The translations under genes were made by a program, and so were the position numbers. A DNA stretch of 64,000 nucleotides from Cyanobium sp. FGCU6 (lineage in GTDB: Bacteria > Cyanobacteriota > Cyanobacteriia > PCC-6307 > Cyanobiaceae). Positions 34,958 to 43,066 of the stretch are shown piece by piece (within the stretch, counting starts at the first letter, position 1; every line of letters starts with the position of its first letter). The notes below the pieces were generated by a model. The model had not been told where the DNA came from and made no database searches. It was given only the letters and a program-made list of their open reading frames with translations. The stretch covers positions 1-64,000 of the forward strand of contig JANWUR010000015.1 of assembly GCA_024958655.1 (NCBI GenBank), read 5' to 3'.

Positions 34958-36910
34958 ATGCAACCACCACGCATTCCTGACGATGAAGCAGACCGGCTGC
35001 AACAACTGGCAAGCTATGGCGTACTGGATACGGTGGCCGATCCAAACTTCGACGATATCAGTGAGCTCGCCCGTTTCCTTGCGGGAACTGAGATAGGCAT
35101 GATCAGTCTGGTCGACAGTGATCGGCAGTGGTTCAAGAGTTGTGTGGGTGCATCCCTTGGTCAGAAGCAAACACCACGTGACATCTCCTTCTGCGGCCAT
35201 ACGATCCTTCAACGTGAACCGCTGATCATCAACGACGCCCTTGAGGATCCTCGCTTTGCGGACAACCCACTTGTCGTGGGTGACCCCTTCTTGCGCTTTT
35301 ATGCCGGCTTTCCCCTGATCAGCCCCAATGGCTTCGTGGTGGGCAGCCTGTGCGCGATCAGCACGCGGCCCCATCAGCTCACGGATGGCCAGATCGATGG
35401 CCTGAAGCGTCTGGCCGGACTCGCGGTCTTGCAGTTGGAACATCTCCGGGAATCCGCCCTCCTGTCCACCGGTGTACAGGCCATCGAGGTGGAGAGGTTG
35501 TCCAGCATGACCAGCAACCGGCTCAGTTCGTTGGACCGCCTGATCAACCGTGATCAGATGGTGCAGATGCTGGAACTGATGTTTGGCATGAGTCTTGACT
35601 CTCGCTTCTCCCTGCTGCGATGCTGCTTTCGTGATTATGAACGGGTGAATTCAAATCTTGGTGGAATCGTCGCCGAGGAATATATGAATGAGGCGGCTCG
35701 ACGGGTGCTGGCAGCCGTGCCACGCTCAGCATCAGTGGCTCGTTTTGCGGATGCTGAATTTGTGGTGTTGCTTCCCTTCACGGTGCAGCAGGATGAAGTG
35801 CAGAAAGTTGCGGAACGGATTCTTGCCTTTGCTAGTCATATCTACCGCAGTGGCAGCCAGTCGCTGCCGATGACGCTGTCGATTGGTGTTGCTGTCCATG
35901 AGCAGAACTATGCGGGATCGGAGGAGATGCTCGCTGACACCAGCATGGCCGTGCGCCTGGCTCGTCGCTCCAGCGGCAACGCTTTCCGCTTCATCGACCA
36001 GGAGTCGCGGGCTGCAGCTCGCGCAAGCTATCGACTCGAGTCGGATTTCCATGAGGCCCTGGCCGCCAGAGAACTTGAACCCTTCTTTCAGCCGATTGTC
36101 GATCTTGCGAGCGGTGAGCCGTTCGGATTCGAGGCGCTCGCGCGCTGGCGGCATCGGAATCAGTGGTTGGAGCCTGCCACGTTCATCCCCATTGCCACCG
36201 AGTGCGGTCTCACCGGGGAGCTGGATCTGCTGATCATCGAGAAGGCGCTGGCGGCCATGCCGCTGCTCGCCCAGCCGGTGCCGGGACTCCCGCTGACTCT
36301 GAGCCTCAACGTTTCCGGCATTCTGCTCGAGGAGCCGGAGTCGCGACGGCGTCTGCTCGGCCTGATCGACGACAACCCCCGCCCGCCGGCCTGGAGGTTG
36401 CAGGTCGAACTGGTGGAAGATATTTTCCAGGATACGAGCAGTGAATTCACCTGTTTCCTTCGTGACCTTGTCGAACGTAATGTTGCTGTCGCCATCGACG
36501 ACTTTGGAACAGGCTATTCATCTCTGGCCCGCCTGATCTCCCTCCCGATCAAGACAGTGAAAGTCGATCGTGCCTTTGTATGCAAACTCGCTGATTCGGA
36601 TGATTTACCACGAACACTGCTGCGAACCATGTTCACCATGATTCGTGATCTCAACCTCGACATCACCGCCGAGGGGGTGGAAACCGAGCAGCAGCGGGCG
36701 TGGTTGGTGAATAATGGCGTTTCCGCGGGCCAGGGTTATCTGTTTTCTCCGCCGATGGCCATCGGTGACACCATCAGCCTTCTTCAGCAGCTTGATTACC
36801 GCCCGCGGGCGCTTCCCGTTGATCCAGGTCGCATCAGGGCCGGCGGCCGCCGCCGCCTTGGCTCCCTGTTCCGGCTGCCGTTTCAGGCCAGGCGTCGCCG
36901 CAGCGACTGA
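34958..36910 (+). CDS. GAF / degenerate GGDEF / EAL phosphodiesterase-type protein
   Basis: 650 residues from the ATG at 34958; an ATG at 34895 would overlap the previous gene by 58 bases. GAF domain at about 25-160. GGDEF-like domain at about 180-350, with RFADAEF (262-268) in place of the RxGGDEF signature, so cyclase activity is unlikely. EAL domain at about 375-615 with FEALARW (391-397), N451 in LNVSG, E484, DDFGTGYSS (514-522), K535 and D537, E572 in TAEGVET, and QGYLFSPP. The EAL site looks complete, so it should hydrolyse c-di-GMP, with the GAF domain as input. No membrane segment: cytosolic. It ends the signalling cassette before ndhD. Confidence 0.88.
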   Translation: MQPPRIPDDEADRLQQLASYGVLDTVADPNFDDISELARFLAGTEIGMISLVDSDRQWFKSCVGASLGQKQTPRDISFCGHTILQREPLIINDALEDPRFADNPLVVGDPFLRFYAGFPLISPNGFVVGSLCAISTRPHQLTDGQIDGLKRLAGLAVLQLEHLRESALLSTGVQAIEVERLSSMTSNRLSSLDRLINRDQMVQMLELMFGMSLDSRFSLLRCCFRDYERVNSNLGGIVAEEYMNEAARRVLAAVPRSASVARFADAEFVVLLPFTVQQDEVQKVAERILAFASHIYRSGSQSLPMTLSIGVAVHEQNYAGSEEMLADTSMAVRLARRSSGNAFRFIDQESRAAARASYRLESDFHEALAARELEPFFQPIVDLASGEPFGFEALARWRHRNQWLEPATFIPIATECGLTGELDLLIIEKALAAMPLLAQPVPGLPLTLSLNVSGILLEEPESRRRLLGLIDDNPRPPAWRLQVELVEDIFQDTSSEFTCFLRDLVERNVAVAIDDFGTGYSSLARLISLPIKTVKVDRAFVCKLADSDDLPRTLLRTMFTMIRDLNLDITAEGVETEQQRAWLVNNGVSAGQGYLFSPPMAIGDTISLLQQLDYRPRALPVDPGRIRAGGRRRLGSLFRLPFQARRRRSD

Positions 36911-36920
36911 GCGGCGTCGA

Positions 36921-36976
36921 CGCGGCCCCGGGGATCAGGCGCACTGATCTGACCGATCACGACAGCTGGGGCCGCG
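36921..36976 (+). terminator. Nested stem-loop after the signalling cassette
   Basis: Outer arms CGCGGCCCC (36921-36929) and GGGGCCGCG (36968-36976) are perfect inverted repeats. An inner six-base hairpin GATCAG/CTGATC lies at 36933-36949. No T-run follows. It is a candidate terminator or structured leader for ndhD, whose start is about 100 bases downstream. Confidence 0.45.
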
Positions 36977-37072
36977 AGGGCGACAAAGCAGGGTCTCCTT
37001 CATTAGCTTCCCCCAACCCGGCACGCCTTCGGTCCCGGATCCTTCCGGCCCGTCTGACCTCTTCCTGTATCG

Positions 37073-38626
37073 ATGCCTCCGTTCACCCTGCTGTTCCTGC
37101 TGATCCCACCGCTGCTCGGCGTCCTTCTGGTGCAGCTGGTTTCAGCCGAGCGTCCCACGCTTGTGAGAGCCCTGGCGGTGGTCGGCCCCGCCGTGCAGCT
37201 GCTGCTCGCCCTGCTCTGCTGGCGCCTGCCAACCCCCGCCCTGCACCTGAGCTGGTTGCCGAAGCTCGGTCTGAGTTTCGACCTTGCCCTCGATGGTCTC
37301 TCGCTGCCGCTGCTTCTGCTGACCGCGCTGATCACCGCTCTGGCCATTCTCGCGTCACCGGCGGACCAGAGCCGCCCCCGCCTGTTCCATTCCCTGCTGC
37401 TCGCCACCAATCTGGGGGTCGCCGGGGCCTTTCTTGCCCGCAACGGGCTGCTCTTCCTGTTCTGCTTTGAGCTGGTGCTGATCCCCACCACGTTGCTGGT
37501 GGCCATCTGGGGTGGGGCGAATCGGGCTTCCGCTGCGATCCGCTTCATCATGTATGGCGCGGTTTCCGGACTCACCCTGCTGGCCGCGGTGCTGTCCCTG
37601 GGCTGGTACGGCACCGGGGGCTTCAACCTCAGCTACGCCTCGCTTGCAGCCTCCGCCCTGCCCCCTTCCGCGCAAGGGGCGATCCTGCTGTTGTTGCTGC
37701 TGGCGTTCGGTCTCAAGCTGCCGGTATTCCCCCTGCATGGCTGGCAGCCTCTCACCTACGCCGAGGCTCCCATACCGGTGGTGATGATGCTCGGAGGGGT
37801 GGTGTCCAAGCTGGGGGCCTACGGGCTTCTGCGCTTCGGGGTTGGCTTCCTTCCCGACGCCTGGACCGCCTGGTCGCCCTGGATCGCCGCCGCCGGCGCC
37901 ATCAGCGCCGTCTATGGCGCCCTCAATGCCATTGCCCAGAGCGACATCCGCCGGCTGATGGCCTACAGCTCCCTCGGCCACATGGGCCTGCTGGTGCTGG
38001 GGCTCTCCGCCGCCACCCCCCTGAGCCTGCAGGGGGCGGTGGCTCAGATGCTGGCCCACGGCATGATCGTGGCCCTGTTATTCGCCTGCGTGGGGCTGAT
38101 CGAACGCAAGACGGGCACCACCGCCATCCCCGAGCTCTCCGGCCTGATGAATCCGCTGCGGGGCCTCCCCTTCACCATGGGCATGCTGCTGCTGGCGATG
38201 ATGGCCGCCGCCGGCATCCCCGGCCTGGCAGGTTTCCCTGCGGAGCTGCTGGTGTTCGAGGGAAGCTGGACCACCTTTCCCCGCGCCACGCTGGTGAGCC
38301 TGATCGCCTCAGGCTTCACCGCCGTCTATGCCATCCGTCTGTTCAACAGGGTGGGCTTCGGCCGTCTTGACAACGACCGTGCCGACTGGACGTCCACCTG
38401 CTGGAGCGAACGGGCCCCGGCCATGGCGCTCACCCTGCTGGTGATCGGTGCGGGCCTCTGGCCCACGGCCCTCACGGGCTGGAGCGAGACCGAATCCACC
38501 GATCTGGCTGTGCGCTCCCAGCCGTTCCTCAGCAGCGCCGTCCCCTCGCCCGAAACCCTCGCCGCTTCCGGTTCCACCCTCGTCGCCGCCACCCTCCCTG
38601 CCACCTCGGAGCTGCGCACCTCATGA
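37073..38626 (+). CDS. ndhD3: NDH-1 subunit D of a CO2-uptake complex (NdhD3/D4 type)
   Basis: 517 residues, about 14 hydrophobic segments. Proton-channel features are present: LLFLFCFELVLIPTTLLVAIWG, GLKLPVFPLHGWQPLTYAEAPIPVVMMLGG and NAIAQSDIRRLMAYSSLGHMG. This is the membrane-arm subunit that pairs with NdhF in the CO2-hydrating NDH-1 complex. Its last codon overlaps the start of the cup gene (ATGA, 38623-38626), so translation is coupled. It is separated from ndhF by the three-gene signalling cassette and an untranslated gap of 162 bases, which could hold its own promoter. Confidence 0.88.
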   Translation: MPPFTLLFLLIPPLLGVLLVQLVSAERPTLVRALAVVGPAVQLLLALLCWRLPTPALHLSWLPKLGLSFDLALDGLSLPLLLLTALITALAILASPADQSRPRLFHSLLLATNLGVAGAFLARNGLLFLFCFELVLIPTTLLVAIWGGANRASAAIRFIMYGAVSGLTLLAAVLSLGWYGTGGFNLSYASLAASALPPSAQGAILLLLLLAFGLKLPVFPLHGWQPLTYAEAPIPVVMMLGGVVSKLGAYGLLRFGVGFLPDAWTAWSPWIAAAGAISAVYGALNAIAQSDIRRLMAYSSLGHMGLLVLGLSAATPLSLQGAVAQMLAHGMIVALLFACVGLIERKTGTTAIPELSGLMNPLRGLPFTMGMLLLAMMAAAGIPGLAGFPAELLVFEGSWTTFPRATLVSLIASGFTAVYAIRLFNRVGFGRLDNDRADWTSTCWSERAPAMALTLLVIGAGLWPTALTGWSETESTDLAVRSQPFLSSAVPSPETLAASGSTLVAATLPATSELRTS

Positions 38627-39933
38627 CACCTCCCACCGCCACGGCCCCCGAGCCCGTCGCCGCGCCTCTGATCCCGCCCTCCAGCCATCGCTATGCCGAT
38701 GTGATCCATCGCCTGGAGGCGGGCGGCTCGATGCTGCCGGACACGCCGGAGAATCTGATGCAGATCATCGGCATCTACAAGGCCTATGCCGTGCCGATGG
38801 ACTTCTACTGGCGCGACCTGCTCTACATCGCCGAGCAGGTGTTCCTCGATCCTCTGCCGGCCTTCAAGTACTTCCCCAGCCAGGAGTATCTCGATCTTCC
38901 CAACTCCTACGCCGGTGATCAGTCTAAGCTGCGCATCTGGCGCGGCGGTGAAAAGGCCCATCCCGAACTCCTGGAGTTCATGGAGAAGGGTGAAACCGGC
39001 AAGATGTCGAAGCTGCTGCATCACCTGTGGCACGACCGCATCAACATGGAGTTCGCCGAGGCCTGCATGGAGGCCATGCTCTGGCATCAGGGCATGGGCG
39101 GACGCTTCTATGACTATCTCGACAGCGACGCCTATCGCGCCAATGCCGACCGGGCGATCAAGGCCTACTTCCGCGGCAATCCGCTGATGCTGGGGCTGTA
39201 TGCGCTGTTCCCTGAGATGTTCATGGAGCAGGTGAAGAAGATGAGCTATTACGCCAATCTCGGCCTGTTCTGGGAGGTGATGGCGCCTGTGTTCTTCGAG
39301 ATGAGCGACATCTACGACGAGGGCGGCTTCAAGGGCGTTCCGGACGCCATGAACTTCCTGGTGAACGGTATCTTCGCGGTGGCAGGCCGGCCGATCTATC
39401 ACCACGTGTTCATCAGGGGGGAGTGTTTCGAGGTCATTCCCAAGAGTGAAGGCTTCACCTGGCTTTATGAGGCGGCTCTGCCCTACGTGGAAGCCGTGTT
39501 CTATCGCACAGCGCCGTTCCGCGGCACCAAGAGCTACAACGCCCAGGCCTACCAGGTGCCCGCCGATCAGGCCGATTTCCACTACGGCATTCTCTATGCC
39601 GACGTGTTCCCGGTGGGTTCGGCCGGCATTCCTCCCACCCTGCTGATGCAGGACATGCTGCATTTTCTCCCCCCCTATCTGGAGGATCTCTACAAGCAGC
39701 ACAAGCGTGGCGAGGAGGACAAGCTCATCCAGCTGGGCATCACCTTCCAGCGCTCGATGTACAACGTCACCTCGGCGGTGATCCAGGCCCTGCGCTGCGC
39801 CCTGCTCTATCCGCTCGATGACACCGATCCCGAGCACCTGATGGCCAACCGCCGCTTCTTCGAAGCCCAGATGGACCGGTTCCTGCGGCCGGAAGCCCGT
39901 CTGCCCCAGATCCAGACCCAGGACTACCGCTGA
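38623..39933 (+). CDS. cupA: CO2 hydration protein (CupA/ChpX-type subunit of NDH-1MS)
   Basis: 436 residues. The recognisable family segment runs from HRYADVIHRLEAGGSMLPDTPENL through FKYFPSQEYLDLPNSYAGDQSKLRIWRGGEKAHPELLEF to DMLHFLPPYLEDLYKQHK. Cup proteins cap the distal end of the NDH-1 membrane arm and carry a metal site for vectorial conversion of CO2 to bicarbonate. The start overlaps ndhD by four bases. Length is closer to CupA than to the shorter CupB-type proteins, and the downstream fasciclin gene also points to CupA. The A versus B/X name is inferred. Confidence 0.85.
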   Translation: MTPPTATAPEPVAAPLIPPSSHRYADVIHRLEAGGSMLPDTPENLMQIIGIYKAYAVPMDFYWRDLLYIAEQVFLDPLPAFKYFPSQEYLDLPNSYAGDQSKLRIWRGGEKAHPELLEFMEKGETGKMSKLLHHLWHDRINMEFAEACMEAMLWHQGMGGRFYDYLDSDAYRANADRAIKAYFRGNPLMLGLYALFPEMFMEQVKKMSYYANLGLFWEVMAPVFFEMSDIYDEGGFKGVPDAMNFLVNGIFAVAGRPIYHHVFIRGECFEVIPKSEGFTWLYEAALPYVEAVFYRTAPFRGTKSYNAQAYQVPADQADFHYGILYADVFPVGSAGIPPTLLMQDMLHFLPPYLEDLYKQHKRGEEDKLIQLGITFQRSMYNVTSAVIQALRCALLYPLDDTDPEHLMANRRFFEAQMDRFLRPEARLPQIQTQDYR

Positions 39934-39955
39934 TCCCTCTCCTCACTCCATCGCC

Positions 39956-40357
39956 ATGGCCACCATCATCGAAACCGCGCAGGGAGCGGGCTGCTTCGCC
40001 ACCCTGCTCACCGCCGTGGAGGTGGCGGGCCTCACCGCTGCCCTCGAGGGGCCGGGCCCCTTCACGGTGTTCGCTCCCGTCGACGACGCCTTCGCTGCCC
40101 TGCCCCCCGGCACGGTGCAGACCCTGGTCGACAACCCGCCCCAGCTGGCGCGCATCCTCAAGTTCCACGTGCTCGCCGGCGCCCACACCCGCAGCGAGCT
40201 GGTGACCCAGCCGGAATGGTCGAGCCTGGAGGGCGCGCCTGTGGCCATCCGGCGGGCGGACCCCTTCGAGGTGAAGAACGCCACCGTCGTGAGCGCCGAC
40301 ATCGCCTGCGACAACGGCGTTGTTCATGTGATCGATCGGGTGATCCTGCCCGGCTGA
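39956..40357 (+). CDS. cupS: Fasciclin-domain protein (CupS-like)
   Basis: 133 residues making one fasciclin (FAS1) domain: TAGFATLLTAVE-type start (ETAQGAGCFATLLTAVEVAG), GPFTVFAPVDDAFAALP, and the final H-box with NGVVHVIDRVILPG. No signal peptide, unlike surface fasciclins, fitting the soluble CupS subunit of the NDH-1MS complex. It starts 22 bases after the cup gene on the same strand. Gene order ndhD-cupA-cupS matches the inducible high-affinity CO2-uptake cluster known from other cyanobacteria. Confidence 0.85.
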   Translation: MATIIETAQGAGCFATLLTAVEVAGLTAALEGPGPFTVFAPVDDAFAALPPGTVQTLVDNPPQLARILKFHVLAGAHTRSELVTQPEWSSLEGAPVAIRRADPFEVKNATVVSADIACDNGVVHVIDRVILPG

Positions 40358-40429
40358 GCAAAGGCGGTCGCATCGCACCCGCCCGTCAGCATCGGCGTCG
40401 CGGTCGTTGCGGGCGATGATCAGGCCAAG

Positions 40430-41905
40430 ATGGGGAGAATGCCGTTGAGGGCTGCCCGCCGCCACAACATCCTGGCAAGCTTCGGCGCCCTGATGCTGGC
40501 CGGTCTGGTGGGCATCGCGCTGATCAGCTTTCTGCGGGCCCGCGATCTGCTCCACCGACAGATCAGCGGCACCACGCTGCCGCTCACCTCCGACACCATC
40601 TATGCCGGGGTCGAGAACGACCTGCTCCAGCCGGTTCTCGCCTCAGGCCTCATGGCCCGCAACACCCTGCTGGCCGACAAGCTGGCCCGCGGTGAAGCCG
40701 ATCCCGATCGGATCGCGGCCTACCTGCGTGGCGTGCAGGAGCGCACCGGAGCGGTCACGGCCTTTCTCGTCTCCGACCGCACCCGCAGCTACCACCACCC
40801 GAGCGGCGTTCTCAAGCAGGTCTCGCCAGACGATCCCCAGGATCGTTGGTATTTCCGCTTCCGCGACTCCGGGCGGACGTTCGAGATCAACATCGACCGC
40901 GACACGGCCGATCTGCAGCGCACCACAGCCTTCATCAATGTGCGGCTGCTCGATGCCGACGGCCGCTTCCTTGGGGTTGTGGGCCTGGGGCTGGACATCC
41001 GCTCGCTGATGGCCCAGCTGCAGCGCTACCAGCAGCGCTACGGCGGTCGGATTCTGCTGGTCGACCAGCAGGGGCGGATCAAGCTGGCCGCTGACCGAAC
41101 GACCGGCAGCCTGGACGACATCGTGGGCCTGGCCCCTCACCGACGGCGGATCCTCTCGGCCCCTTCCACAGCCCTGCATCTCGAGCGCATCGGCCGGACC
41201 TCCTACGTCAGCAGTCGCCGCATCCCCGAACTCGACTGGGTGCTGGTGGTCCAGCAGACGAGCAGCCTCGCCCTGCGCCAGCTGGAGAACCTGCTCGCTC
41301 AGAATCTGATCGCCGCGGTGCTGATCAGCCTGGTGCTGCTGTCACTGGCCCAGCTCACGGTGGGGAGGCAGCAGCGTGAGCTGGAGCGACTCGCCAGCAC
41401 CGACAGCCTCACCGGCCTGCTCAACCGTTCCGCCTTCGAGCCCCTGTTCCAGCACCATGTCGCTGAGACCCGCCACCGCCGCGAACCCCTGGCGGTGGCC
41501 CTGATTGACATCGATCGCTTCAAGCAGGTCAATGATCACTACGGTCATCCCCAGGGCGATGATGTGATCTGTCAGTTAGGTCGCCGGATCGTGCAGCACA
41601 TCCGCCCCGTGGATCTGCTGTTCCGCTGGGGCGGTGAGGAATTCCTGCTGCTGCTGCCGGGCTGCGCCCTTCCCCGGGCCAGGGACCTGCTCGAGCGGCT
41701 CCGCAGCGATCTGCACGATCAGCCCGTCGCCCTGCCTGAGCGGACATCCCTGCCACCGTTCCCCGACCAGCTCCTGCCCGTGACGATCAGCATCGGTCTG
41801 AGCGTCCACCGATCAGAGGAATCCAGTGCGGAGCTGCTGCAGAGGGTCGATGAGGCCCTTTACAGCGCCAAGCGCGGCGGGCGTGACCGCCTCTGCATCG
41901 CATGA
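40430..41905 (+). CDS. Membrane diguanylate cyclase with a dCACHE-like sensor
   Basis: 491 residues; ATG 40430 (an in-frame ATG at 40439 is the alternative). TM1 about 12-35, an extracytoplasmic double-CACHE-like domain at about 45-280 (RTGAVTAFLVSDRTRSYHH, DRWYFRFRDSGRTFEINI, RFLGVVGLGLDIRSL), TM2 about 285-310, then a GGDEF domain with DIDRFKQVNDHYGH and an active RWGGEEF. CACHE domains usually bind small metabolites such as amino acids. Its stop overlaps the start of an amino-acid binding lipoprotein gene (ATGA), which suggests coupled expression with the transporter downstream. Confidence 0.88.
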   Translation: MGRMPLRAARRHNILASFGALMLAGLVGIALISFLRARDLLHRQISGTTLPLTSDTIYAGVENDLLQPVLASGLMARNTLLADKLARGEADPDRIAAYLRGVQERTGAVTAFLVSDRTRSYHHPSGVLKQVSPDDPQDRWYFRFRDSGRTFEINIDRDTADLQRTTAFINVRLLDADGRFLGVVGLGLDIRSLMAQLQRYQQRYGGRILLVDQQGRIKLAADRTTGSLDDIVGLAPHRRRILSAPSTALHLERIGRTSYVSSRRIPELDWVLVVQQTSSLALRQLENLLAQNLIAAVLISLVLLSLAQLTVGRQQRELERLASTDSLTGLLNRSAFEPLFQHHVAETRHRREPLAVALIDIDRFKQVNDHYGHPQGDDVICQLGRRIVQHIRPVDLLFRWGGEEFLLLLPGCALPRARDLLERLRSDLHDQPVALPERTSLPPFPDQLLPVTISIGLSVHRSEESSAELLQRVDEALYSAKRGGRDRLCIA

Positions 41906-42987
41906 GTTCACCTCGAACCGCCACTTCTCCGCGTCGCTGCTGCCGCAGGCTCCTTGCAGCGCTCGGTGTTGGTCTGCTGGTGGCGGGCTGCCGTCCCGAG
42001 GCGGTCGGACCGCAGAGCCCCACCATCGCCAGGATCCGCCAGCGGGGCCGGCTGATCTGTGCTGTGGATGGGGCCGTGCCGGGCTTCAGCACCGTGGCCT
42101 CCTCCGGCCGCTACGAGGGCATCGACGCCGACTTCTGCCGGGCTGTGGCAGCCGCGCTGCTCGGCGATCCGGAGAAGGTCGACTTCCGCCCGGTCACCCC
42201 GGCGGAGCGCTTTGTGGCGCTGAACAGCGGCGAGGTGGATCTGCTCTCGATCAGCTCCACCCACACCCTCTCGCGCGATGCAGCGGGGGGCAATGCCCTC
42301 AGCTTCGGGCCCACCTTCTTCCATGACGGCCAGGGGGTGATGGTGCCGGCCGCTTCGGGCGTGCGCCGCCTCGCCGATCTGGCGGGCAAGCCGATCTGCG
42401 TGGAGAGCGGCACCAACACCGAGCTCAACCTGGCCGACCGCATGCGCGAGCTGGGCCTGCCCTATCAGCCCCTGCGCTTCCAGTCGGGGGAACAGGCCTA
42501 TCCGGCCTACGAACAGGGGCGCTGCGCGGCGATCACCAGCGACCGTTCCCTGCTGGCGGGCAAGCGCACCGGCTTCCGCAACCCCTCCGCCCACGTGCTG
42601 CTGCCGGAGTTGTTGAGCAAGGAGCCCAGCGCCAAGGTCACGGTGCAGGGCGATCCGGTGTGGGCCGATGCCATCCGCTGGATCACCTACGCGCTGTTCC
42701 AGGCCGAGGAGAGCGGCCTCACCCGCGCCACGGTCGCCGCCCGGGTGGCGGAGGCCCGGGCCCGGCCGGAGCAGGCGGAGCTGCGCCGGCTGCTGGGGGT
42801 GGAGGGGGATCTGGGCCGCCAGCTCGGGCTGCCCAACGATTTCGTGGTGCGGGTGGTGAAGGCCGTGGGCTCCTACGGCGAGCTGTTCGATCGCCATGTG
42901 GGTCCCGCAACCCCGCTCGCCCTCGATCGGGGTCCCAATCGCCTCTGGACCCGGGGCGGCCTCCACTTCGCCCCCCCTTTCCGCTGA
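41902..42987 (+). CDS. Amino-acid ABC transporter substrate-binding lipoprotein (first of two)
   Basis: 361 residues. Lipoprotein signal with lipobox LLVAGC near residue 30. The mature part is a periplasmic binding protein of the polar/general amino-acid (AapJ/BztA) type: RGRLICAVDGAVPGFSTV, GRYEGIDADFCRAVAAALLGD, DLLSISSTHTLSRDAAGG and ICVESGTNTELNLADRMRE. It is closely related to the next gene, so the pair arose by tandem duplication. One difference is SSTHT where the second copy and family members have RNTTMT-type sequence, so binding preference may differ. The start overlaps the upstream cyclase gene by four bases. Confidence 0.88.
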   Translation: MSSPRTATSPRRCCRRLLAALGVGLLVAGCRPEAVGPQSPTIARIRQRGRLICAVDGAVPGFSTVASSGRYEGIDADFCRAVAAALLGDPEKVDFRPVTPAERFVALNSGEVDLLSISSTHTLSRDAAGGNALSFGPTFFHDGQGVMVPAASGVRRLADLAGKPICVESGTNTELNLADRMRELGLPYQPLRFQSGEQAYPAYEQGRCAAITSDRSLLAGKRTGFRNPSAHVLLPELLSKEPSAKVTVQGDPVWADAIRWITYALFQAEESGLTRATVAARVAEARARPEQAELRRLLGVEGDLGRQLGLPNDFVVRVVKAVGSYGELFDRHVGPATPLALDRGPNRLWTRGGLHFAPPFR

Positions 42988-43066
42988 GGCCGCCCGGCGC
43001 TGCGACCCGCCAGGCAGCGCGGATGGCGCACACCTGCAACAATGCGGCCACCTTCAGAATCCCCGG

